A stretch of DNA of 64,000 nt from Trichoplusia ni. Taxonomy: Eukaryota > Arthropoda > Insecta > Lepidoptera > Noctuidae. The stretch is taken from contig NC_039482.1 of NCBI RefSeq assembly GCF_003590095.1, forward strand, positions 9,627,657-9,691,656, written 5' to 3'. A program made the position numbers and the translations under genes. Under the pieces are notes generated by a model that searched no databases, was not told the DNA's origin, and worked only from the letters and a program-made list of their open reading frames with translations. This document shows positions 57,301-64,000 of this stretch, one piece after another; positions within the stretch are counted from its first letter, which is position 1, and each line of letters opens with the position of its first letter.

Positions 57301-59353
57301 AGCTAAAGAGAATTAAAGGGAATCTTCTAAAGTATGCTAAAGTTGATGACAGGGGAACCGAAGACAATAAATTGGAAAACATAACAAGCAACACATTTTT
57401 CTCCATTTACAATTTAGCTGTCAACTCTGACCCCGAAATAGATTTCAGGAAAACTCTCAAAGCAACAAAGTTCGATTTAGATAAATACACAAAAAAACTA
57501 AAGAACGATATTTACGAAGTAATACGTGACATAACTTTAATACAAAAGTATACGAAAACAGCGCTACCTGACGATTTAAAAAATCTTATAATCGCAATGA
57601 AACGCTACGTCTACAGAAACAAAATTAAAGACATTAAATTTGACAAAACTATTCCAAAAAAAGGTAAATCTGATAGACGTAGAATGGATGAGAGCTTAAG
57701 TCGATGTGCGTTAATTTCATTCAAGGATTGTATCATCTTAATTATTGAAGCTGTTGACAAAGATATGCCAAAGTCTCATGCTCTGTCCGTGTTATCACCG
57801 TCCGCGAGAAAGATACTAAAGAGTATTATCAAAGATTTTTACACAGATGAATATGCAGCAGTAGGGTTGAGAGTACACGACCCTGATTACAACATGACAA
57901 CTGATCTCAAACAAATTGGCGGAAAATGGCAAGAAATGACGGCGAGAATAGTCAACAGCTCGCCGTTCGTCACCCTATATAGAATGAAACTGTTGCATTT
58001 TGTTTTGACAATGGACGTAAGTAAAATGGTCGACGCATTAGCACTCGTCGATTTTGCTCACAGCAGACGAATGTTCCCGAGCCTGGATAATGTAAGTGAT
58101 GACGTATTGGATAAAATTAATAACGGATTGAAAGCGATACATAACAAAATACAAATCATTATTCGTTACTATCAGAAGAAACCCAAACCCGCAGTTAAAC
58201 CAACTATCCGACCGAGAACTGATGAGGAAACAACAATAAATTCTTTGTTGAAAGCAATTGATTCACGTAAAAAGAAAAAGCGATCGTTTATAAAACACAT
58301 ACGAAGCTTGCTAAAGAGTTCCAAGAAGGATATTGCCGAACTTCTGCACAGAAAAGTTCCAAAATCTGAAATAGTGAAGCAGCTTGCCAGGAAGAAACTA
58401 GACGAGCTTTCGGAAAAAAGATACAGCGAATACCAAGAGACTATGAAACGATGGCAGAACAATTTAGACCTTTCGCCAAGGATCAAAAGGGCCATGCCTG
58501 ATCATTTCAAAGCGCGGATAAAGAATATTATACCTAATTACCTCAGGCATAAGGTAAATAAGGGAATTAAGGATAAAAAGAAGAACGCTACAGAATATCT
58601 AGGATGGAAAGCGAACGAAAGGAACAAGAGGAAAAGTAAGATTTTATAAATATATATTTAATTAGGAGATTTTGTTATTTAGTCTTGGGGTCGTAACAAT
58701 TCACGAGGAACTTAGTGGTGTAGGTCACTTCGGTATTAAAACTGCGAGGCGTTCCACGGGTTCAATACCTACGTGACGCGTGCAAATATGCCTGTTGTTT
58801 CGTAATCTGGTTATTCTTTGACTATGTAATTTGAATGTATGTCATGTTATTTAAATGACAGATAGAGTAAATTCCGTGCTGGGAACCAAAAAAAAATAAA
58901 ACTTCATATTATTCAGGACCATAAGCCGTAATTTTTTCTTGTTTTGAGAATTTGAAATGTCCAGTTACCACCTACTTTCTAAGGTTCACAAGATACAGCA
59001 CGGTACTCTAAAAATCAATAGCATTGTATCCCTTGTTTGAAAATGTGTTTTTGTGTATTCCAATTCCATGTTGGAGATCCAAAATAAATTCCTATTATTT
59101 ATTTCCAGAGCGCAAAAACAGAAGAAATACTACGACAACTACACTGAAAACAAGCGAGGGTTTAACACCGAAGAAGCTGACAACCAGAGCAATGACTACC
59201 ACAGCCAAGATCAATGTGACACAAACAACTAAGGCCGCGTCAGTAACGGTTACTACCAAAAAACCAATCACAGTAACGAAATCTGGAATAACAAAAGCCA
59301 GTCTTTCTACAGCCAGGATTACAAAAGCCACCCTTACAACAGCTAAACATTGA
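51292..59353 (+). CDS. Gene B: large secreted Cys-module precursor (eight exons, 982 aa)
   Basis: I do not recognise this protein. Exons: 51292-51334, 52808-53035, 53359-53424, 54885-55031, 55467-55688, 56176-56583, 57046-58635, 59109-59353. They total 2,949 nt, and every intron is phase 1. Residues 1-14 with the start of exon 2 form a short signal peptide (MQGWVCALGVLCLF). At 35-51 is CX2CX4CX7C; at 100-138 is C...C, then CX2CX2CXCX5WXCX5C, identical in spacing to genes A and C. Then RRKSKR (165-170), a furin-type site; a Thr/Glu-rich part; an acidic exon; a 530-codon Lys/Asn/Ile-rich helical exon with further KKKKR and RIKR sites; and a Thr/Lys-rich tail (KTTT-, TKA-type repeats) likely to be O-glycosylated. 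It lies head-to-head with gene A and tail-to-tail with gene C. Confidence 0.87.
51335..52807 (+). other. Gene B intron 1 (1.5 kb)
   Basis: AT-rich. It contains a run of imperfect CACGTCAT-like blocks just after exon 1 (TACACGTCATTCTCTACGTC, CCACGTCATCATATCCAG). No further coding sequence was found. Confidence 0.6.
52808..53035 (+). CDS. Gene B exon 2: first Cys region
   Basis: Acceptor TTTCTCCAG|GAGTGAC and donor GAAAAAG|GTTGGTAAAG. It codes SLFRYHRGTFRRTDDCNICF and CLVLDQARCDYYVETDNLLD. It is GC-rich with C/G-ending codons. The donor carries the same GTTGGTAAAG as gene A exon 2. Confidence 0.87.
53359..53424 (+). CDS. Gene B exon 3: MECIPF...DC segment
   Basis: Acceptor CTCTTCCAG|CCTTATT and donor AATAAAG|GTGAGT. 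22 codons, ALLSATPMECIPFISRYTDC and NK. Counterpart of gene A exon 4. Confidence 0.82.
53610..53725 (-). mobile_element. tRNA-derived SINE, copy 7 (family C)
   Basis: GGGATCGAACCTTCACCACG, then GCAAGGCTATCATCGGTAGT, the tRNA-like head in reverse orientation. The open frame across it is SINE-derived. Confidence 0.5.
54131..54205. repeat. CAT microsatellite joined to a dispersed-repeat fragment
   Basis: A CATCATCATCATCATCAT run, then AGCCCATATTCGACGGCCTA and TGTCCAATTG. The repeat tail resembles the ends of family B and of the CGCCCACCGCTGGGCA repeat. Confidence 0.55.
54410..54787. mobile_element. MITE with about 57-bp terminal inverted repeats and 3-bp ACA duplication
   Basis: The left end CGGTCTATTCACCGTGATTT, TTTAGTCGTCTTACAAAAGC is matched by the reverse complement of the right end with only two or three mismatches over about 57 bases. 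ACA stands on both sides (54407-54409 and 54788-54790). The centre holds CpG-rich GGGGCGCGGGCGGCGG. No transposase is encoded. Confidence 0.8.
54885..55031 (+). CDS. Gene B exon 4: shared CX2CX2CXCX5WXCX5C module
   Basis: Acceptor CATCCCCAG|AGAATG and donor GATGGATG|GTGAGG. It codes ENVCIGCKSCSCTAEGKWNC and SSSQQCH, followed by a hydrophobic-acidic helix (RVLVLVLENMMD). Gene C exon at 63.9 kb has the same module-plus-acidic-helix layout. Confidence 0.9.
55032..55466 (+). other. Gene B intron 4
   Basis: No repeat recognised. The exon 4 frame stays open for about 25 codons into the intron (to KLKSS, stop near 55111), so intron retention would give a short Cys-module-only protein. Confidence 0.55.
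55467..55688 (+). CDS. Gene B exon 5: furin site and Thr-rich linker
   Basis: Acceptor TTAATTCCAG|ATACC and donor GAAACTG|GTAATT. It codes DTKRRKSKRSVTGSPEELKN, then VTETVTTAMSTET. KRRKSKR followed by Ser-Val is a strong candidate proprotein cleavage site, directly after the Cys modules. Confidence 0.85.
55689..56175 (+). other. Gene B intron 5
   Basis: Nothing recognised beyond AT-rich sequence. Open frames here are short and unsupported. Confidence 0.55.
56176..56583 (+). CDS. Gene B exon 6: Thr-rich to acidic segment
   Basis: Acceptor TTTTCTACAG|CAACAAC and donor GCTCAAG|GTATAG. 136 codons from ATTKATANPPGVTTKA to GAPNTTEAQ. The start is Thr/Lys-rich, and the rest is Asp/Asn/Glu-rich. 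Confidence 0.85.
56584..57045 (+). other. Gene B intron 6
   Basis: AT-rich, nothing recognised. Acceptor TTAAATGTTTCAG at its end. Confidence 0.55.
57046..58635 (+). CDS. Gene B exon 7: 530-codon Lys/Asn-rich exon
   Basis: Acceptor AATGTTTCAG|ATTTCG and donor GGAAAA|GTAAGA. A single 1.6-kb open frame in AT-rich DNA. Mainly predicted helix, with one close Cys pair (RCALISFKDC), basic clusters KKKKRS and RIKRAM, and several sequons. Confidence 0.9.
58636..59108 (+). other. Gene B intron 7
   Basis: Contains a degenerate tRNA/SINE-like piece (GGCGTTCCACGGGTTCAATA, near 58.75 kb) and is otherwise unremarkable. Confidence 0.5.
59109..59353 (+). CDS. Gene B exon 8: Thr/Lys-rich tail
   Basis: Acceptor ATTTCCAG|AGCGC. 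81 codons with imperfect short repeats such as ITKASLSTARITKATLTTAK, ending TAKH then TGA. Likely mucin-like. Confidence 0.83.
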
Positions 59354-59762
59354 TTACATTATGATACATACAACGATAAAGTACAATTCGATTTTGCTGT
59401 GTTTATTTTATTTCTTACCCTCGTCCATATTGTTTTCCTCAGAGACAAACACCGGATGCGTATTTAGGTTAGTTATGTTGGTAAGGACGCAAGTTCCAGG
59501 TTTTTAATTGTGATAGACAATTACCTTAATGAGATCCATATTTAAGATCTTATTGATGAATACCTGCGTGTTGCCTTGAAACCTTTATTTTAATGGCATT
59601 AACTGTATCGCCAAAAATACAATCTATAATACTTATAACGGCTCCATACATGACTTTGCTTGGGTCTTGCCCATATTTTATGGATATTTCATCCATCTTT
59701 TCCATGTGTTAAATAGTTGAGTTCTTATTTAAAAATTTAGTAGAGTAGTCAGTCCCCTAGAA

Positions 59763-59796
59763 TTTTTAAGCCTGCTATTAATAGCAGGCTTAAAAA
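59763..59796. repeat. Perfect 34-bp palindrome between convergent genes
   Basis: TTTTTAAGCCTGCTATT is followed at once by its exact reverse complement AATAGCAGGCTTAAAAA, with no loop. It lies about 410 bases past gene B stop and 95 before its candidate poly(A) signal. It could act in termination or be a small insertion footprint. Confidence 0.8.
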
Positions 59797-59853
59797 CTCT
59801 CCAATCTCAACTGTAAACCAACAATTAATCACCAAAGTTTTTTTCTCGTAGTT

Positions 59854-59859
59854 AATAAA
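59854..59859 (+). terminator. Candidate poly(A) signal for gene B
   Basis: AATAAA about 500 bases past the gene B stop, the first exact hexamer noticed on the plus strand there. Confidence 0.3.
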
Positions 59860-60080
59860 ATTAATTATTACGACACTATCTACAGCTTTATTCCTCACAA
59901 TATCGAAGTAAGCTCTGTTTCGTTTCTTACGTGTAAATCTTGGAGACCAGCTCCTGCCGCCAAGTGATTTCTACAATCGTTAATGTTAATGATAAGTTAT
60001 GGTAGACGCGCAGAAACCAGTAAAATAATCAATAGGATTAATGGAACAAACAGTGAAAATACAAACATATCTACAAAACA

Positions 60081-60086
60081 TTTATT
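60081..60086 (-). terminator. Poly(A) signal for gene C
   Basis: AATAAA on the minus strand, 34 bases after the gene C stop codon, a usual position for a short 3' UTR. Confidence 0.55.
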
Positions 60087-60119
60087 GAAAATTATAAAAG
60101 TATCGAAAAATTTCGTCGC

Positions 60120-60295
60120 CTACATTCCCATGTTCTTGATGTTGAGCAGCTGCTTGATGAGATGGTCCTGGTTGACCCAGTTCACTTGTGGAGCCAGCTT
60201 TGATGGGTCGTCATATCGTAGGATGGGCTGTTGCTCGTTGCCCACACGACGCATTGGAGCCTCCATCATTATTGCCTTAGGTGTTGGGGATACAG
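60120..60295 (-). CDS. Gene C last exon
   Basis: Acceptor TTTGTTTACAG|CTGTATC. 58 codons to TAG (60122-60120): EAPMRRVGNEQQPILRYDD then VNWVNQDHLIKQLLNIKNMG. GC-richer than the main exon. Confidence 0.85.
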
Positions 60296-63200
60296 CTGTA
60301 AACAAAAGATTTTAATTTGACATCTGAAAGTGTACTAGGAATCTCTATGTTTGTAGCTTTTTGTAGTTTGTTTTGAATTCCACTGATACATCTTAAGAGT
60401 TATTAAAGTCTAGTAAAAAAAATAATATGAACTCACCAACAAATTGATCAAGCGGTTGGTCATTACTCAATGCAATTCCAAACTTGTCTTTCTTCTGCAT
60501 AACGAATACCTTAAACATTTCTTTAGCGACATCATAATTGCCTGCGTCCAAGTAATACAGCACTCGTTTAGCAATGTTATAATTCATATCATCCTCCACG
60601 TCAAATTCATTGTCATGTTTCAGTTTTAAATATAGCTGCATACGATTTCTGATTAACTGGTTCACGATTTGTGTTCTACTCACTTTCAAGTTGTCGTCAT
60701 GTTCTGAGACGTCGTTGCCTCCATACCTTAAAATTGGCTTCATTTGCGGTGCACTCTTTGGAAGTCCATTGCGCGGATTTATTTCATTAACATAGTATTT
60801 ACCCTGATCCATTTTAACTTTTTCGTTAACGTCAACGTTCAAATTTGTACTACTTGCAACATTTTTCACAAATTCTTCTAACTCCATAAACTTGTCTCTG
60901 GGTAATTTACTTAATGTGGGCAAGGCCAGTTTAATATCTTCTAATATGCCAATAGATTTTGCAACGTCTTGGTCAAGTGTTTTAAGCATCATAAGTTTTC
61001 CAGCAGGAGGCACGTCATACAACAAAGCATTTCGTTTATACGTGGAACTAGAATTTTCAAGTCTATCCATCAACTCTCTGATCTCATCATATGATTTAGG
61101 TGCTTTAAAGTCTGACATACGGCGAGACTTTGCTTTTGACTTCTCATTTAAGTTATTTATAAGACGTTCCCATACAATAGCAGATTTTGGCCGCTGTTTC
61201 GTCTTCGGGATGTTGCTACTAGATCGACGAGCCTGTGCGGATTTCATTTCTTTTCTCAACGTGGTAAAGATTTCTGTTATTCTTTTAGCCGCGTCGGTAT
61301 TATCAGCACCCTTAGGGAATGTGAGGTGTTCTCTGCCGGCATTAATAATGTTATATATACAAGGTAGTGCATCGGCAATTCTAATGTTACCTTTAACACT
61401 AATTCCCTTAGCATTCTGTAATTCTATTAGGTCTTCTATTATTGTCTTTAAATGAGTTTTTAGCTTCTCTTTTGTAGAGTTAAACTTTATAGCGTCAACG
61501 TCAGCTTTTGAACTAGTCTTCAATGCGTATATCTGTTCGTGTTGTGCAGGAGTAGGTCTTTCATATTTTTTGGTTGTAATCTCTACCACCGGATCACGAA
61601 GAACCTTGGGAGTTTCGGGTTCAACTAATTTAAGTAAATCACTAAATGATTTCATTTTAAAGAATTCAGAAAGATTGAGTAATATGTTTCCTTCAATACT
61701 TGGTGTCTTGGGTCCCCGGTTTTTAATGTTAAGTAGGCAGTCAGGACTACTATCAATATGAGTCAAGTAGTCCAGAACTAATTTATCTTTAGCCGACACA
61801 GTCATGTTAGCCAGATCAATGTTATAAAGTTTCTTAAACTTGGCTTTTATATTATCATTGCCAGCAAACAAATTTTTACTTTTTATGTGATTTACAATTT
61901 TTTTGCCATTCCTGTTGGGAATAAGGAGTTTTGTGATCTTTTCTAATATTTTTCCGAACAGACTTATTGAGGTTGTCTCGTCCTCAGATAATACATCTTC
62001 TTTCTCTCTCTCTTTCTCTGATTCTGATTTATTAAAATTAAGTACGGGTCCATGTTTTAATTGACTTATATGCCCTTGGACGTTTTCAAATTTTTTGATT
62101 AACTCTAAGACATTATTTATCTTAGATATCGCTTTTACTGTCGCTTGAGACTGGTCTTCGCTTTTATTTTCTTTTCCTTTGCTGCAAGGTGTTTGAGGAA
62201 GATAGCGCATTTTGTCTTCGTCACTCTCCGACAAGTTAAGCATCCTTCTCTTTGCTTCTTCTATACTTTCACATAAAGATATATTGGTAATATCTTTATT
62301 GTTGTCCATCGCGCTAGACAGTTGTTGTAAGGCATTTTTCAAGAAAGTCTCTTGCCTCAAATTTAATGGTTCTTTAAAAAGATCTAGAAGATCGGTTATT
62401 TTTTGATGTTTCACATCATCCGTTTCTGCGGAAGACCCTGATGCATCTTTTTCCATGTTCCACAGTTTATTCAATAGGTTGCCAGCTATAAACGCCATTG
62501 CGGTTAAAGTGTCGTTTTCTGCAGTGAAAGTAATATTTGAAGTCACAGTCGCACGAGAATCTCCAATGATTTCACTGCCTTTTTTTAATTCGTTAACGAC
62601 AATCTTCGACAGGTCTTTGTCTTTGAGAACCTGTGAGTGATTACCAAGCACCGCTTTTAAACCTTCATGACTTACATCAAACTTTGTTTCGTGTTCTGCG
62701 GCATCTATTTTGTTATCTGTAATTGGATTATACGCCTTAGGCTGGTTGTATTCAATGTGGAGTGCTTTGCTGGTGTTTTCCGCATTACCTGATCTTCTCG
62801 TTATGGCTACTTTTGGTATCATATCCATTTTCTTAGCAGCTAAGGTTCCTGACAAGTTTGAGTTTCTCAAAGTATCTGTAACATCAATATTTCGCTATTA
62901 AACATACACTCAATGGTTTTAAAAGAGCACTAGTCAAAAAATTGAGATTTCTTATTTTACCTTCATTTAGTTCATCAACTGTTTCGTAGAATTTAACAGT
63001 GTTGTTGCCTTCCTTCACAACCTTTTCAATAGATCTTTTATTATGTTTGCTAGTTTTTGTGTCGGGATTGGCGGGAACTTTATGACCATGAGTGGACCTT
63101 TTTGGTCGTGCCAGTGCAGAGATAAGGTCTTCAATTTTATAATCTTTATAGCCATCTGTAATACAAAAATGAAATTAATACATGTTTATATTTGGTACAA

Positions 63201-63971
63201 TGTATATTATAACACTTACCTCTTGAAATTCAAGTTATTCAATAAATAAAACAAAGAGTTTGTGCATTATATTGTATTACAAAAGGTGCATTAGAAATCT
63301 TGACGAGGTATAGCTACCAAATAACCTGGAAACAGATTGGAGAAATAAATTAAATAAAATGAGTACTTTTAAAGATAAAGAGAAAGTAGGTAGAAATATT
63401 GAAGGTACAGGAGCCGGTGTCGTTGAAAGAAAATATATTAAAAGAAAAAATAGTTCAGAATTTTCAAATAAAAAAAATGAAAAAGTATGTAATATTATAA
63501 GGTACCTAACAATCCATTATCTTCCTTAAATTTTGGTGGGTCCGGAACATTGGAATGTGTCGGCAGCTGCTTTGGCGCACGCGAGTTGTGACCGTGAACC
63601 TCTGTAAGTAACAAATATCTTTAGAAAAAGATCTACACCTAAACAACACAAAAAAAAATGATAGCCTCTTGATCTGCAGATCCAAAAAAGTAAAATATTA
63701 TCAATATTTGAAACGAGACTTGAGATTAGACTTTTCTCATATTTCTGTTACATTAATAATATTCCAAGTGTGTATATAGATTCAGAATGTGCTAAATAAA
63801 GAACTTTTTCTTTACCACGATCTAGTATATCTAGAGCGTTATCAAAGATCTCATCTTGGTCCATAAATTTATCTTCATCCATTTCAATGTCTTCACACAG
63901 CTTCACATCATCGCAGGACCATTGCGCTTTACTGGTGCAAGTACACTTTGTACAGCCCGTACACATGTTAT
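60120..63971 (-). CDS. Gene C: large Cys-module precursor, 5' part outside the window (five exons visible)
   Basis: I do not recognise this protein. Visible exons (minus): 63971-63816, 63601-63506, 63155-62961, 62875-60437, 60295-60120, about 1,020 codons, all joined in phase 1. The first visible exon holds CX2CX2CXCX5WXCX5C, spaced exactly as in genes A and B, then an acidic helix (MDEDKFMDQDEIFDNALDIL). Next come a His/Pro linker, a linker with NKRS (possible cleavage site), and an 813-codon Lys/Glu/Asn-rich exon of mainly helical character with many sequons. The last exon contains QQPILRYDD, echoing KPILRYGG near the end of the big exon, so a C-terminal unit seems duplicated. By analogy with A and B, the signal peptide and first Cys exon should lie just right of 64,000. 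It is transcribed towards gene B. Confidence 0.85.
60437..62875 (-). CDS. Gene C main exon: 813 codons
   Basis: Acceptor TGATGTTACAG|ATACTT and donor TTTGTTG|GTGAGT. A 2.4-kb open frame in AT-rich DNA. It is rich in Lys, Asn, Glu and Leu, with few Cys, several sequons, and basic clusters such as KKYERP and SKAKSRR. Ends APQMKPILRYGG... then NDQPLDQFV. Confidence 0.9.
62961..63155 (-). CDS. Gene C linker exon with NKRS
   Basis: Acceptor GTATTACAG|ATGGCT and donor AATGAAG|GTAAAA. 65 codons starting DGYKDYKIEDLISALARPKR, then KHNKRSIEKVVKEGN. Two dibasic spots may be processing sites. Confidence 0.8.
63506..63601 (-). CDS. Gene C small linker exon
   Basis: Acceptor TTACTTACAG|AGGTTC and donor TTGTTAG|GTACCT. 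32 codons, EVHGHNSRAPKQLPTHSNVP and DPPKFKEDNGLL. Phase 1 to 1. Confidence 0.75.
   Translation of the reverse strand, partial: RFTVTTRVRQSSCRHIPMFRTHQNLRKIMDC
63816..63971 (-). CDS. Gene C first visible exon: shared Cys module
   Basis: Acceptor CATTTTAG|ATAACATG and donor GATCGTG|GTAAAG. It codes NMCTGCTKCTCTSKAQWSC and DDVKLCEDIEMDEDKF. The acceptor shows that this is an internal exon, so the ATG inside it is not the gene start. Confidence 0.85.
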
Positions 63972-64000
63972 CTAAAATGTATATTCAAATTTAAATATTC

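Larger units (their letters stand above)
59354..60119. other. Convergent 3' interval between genes B and C
   Basis: Holds the 3' ends of both genes: AATAAA on the minus strand at 60081-60086 (34 bases past gene C stop), AATAAA on the plus strand at 59854-59859 (possible gene B signal) and a perfect 34-bp palindrome between them. Confidence 0.6.

Noticed and set aside
60892..61455. 187-codon plus-strand open frame
   Set aside because: Antisense to the gene C main exon, which is longer and spliced in frame.
1..64000. CRISPR arrays, bacterial operons, riboswitches, integrated virus genes
   Set aside because: No regularly spaced repeats and no bacterial gene organisation; no viral protein motifs were recognised in the open frames.

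Overview
The window reads as nuclear DNA of a lepidopteran insect, most likely a moth. It is AT-rich, its genes are split by GT-AG introns, and it is strewn with short dispersed repeats of types common in Lepidoptera: an 'AGCTGAAGAGTTTG...GCGGGCAACAGCTAGT' repeat, a 'CAACTATGTTGGGGTCGGC' retroelement with a GAT-rich tail, tRNA-derived SINEs with a GGTTCGATCC B box, and inverted-repeat MITEs. I see nothing bacterial, viral or CRISPR-like. Assignment to a species is not possible from sequence alone.

Left half (about 4.0-35.1 kb, minus strand). One gene for a secreted group III (bee-venom-type) phospholipase A2 covers about 31 kb. I rebuilt five coding exons whose splice sites and phases join into an uninterrupted 542-residue reading frame: signal peptide, a long Thr/Ser-rich acidic leader, then a complete catalytic domain with the WCGDG calcium loop and the CCRQHD active site. 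An acceptor 38 bases before the start codon, and a strong donor beside a promoter-like region near 35 kb, suggest a non-coding first exon. The large introns hold most of the repeats.

Middle (35.1-41.2 kb). Intergenic, with repeats, one retroelement copy flanked by an 18-bp target duplication, and a GC-rich spot near 39.4 kb.

Right third (41.2-64.0 kb). Three related genes lie together: A (minus, 41,229-49,903, 1,369 residues), B (plus, 51,292-59,353, 982 residues) and C (minus, 60,120 to beyond the right edge, about 1,020 codons visible). A and B both begin with a signal-peptide exon and small cysteine-rich exons. All three share one cysteine module with identical spacing, CX2CX2CXCX5WXCX5C, encoded in its own exon. 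Each then runs into very long, AT-rich, lysine- and asparagine-rich exons with KR-type dibasic sites and many N-glycosylation sequons, and nearly all introns are phase 1. I do not recognise this family. It looks like a locally duplicated, fast-evolving group of large secreted precursor proteins and is the best candidate here for an undescribed system. A and B are divergent around a 1.4-kb interval; B and C converge on a 0.8-kb interval holding a perfect 34-bp palindrome.

All exon models come from reading splice sites and checking phase by hand. No transcript or database evidence was available.
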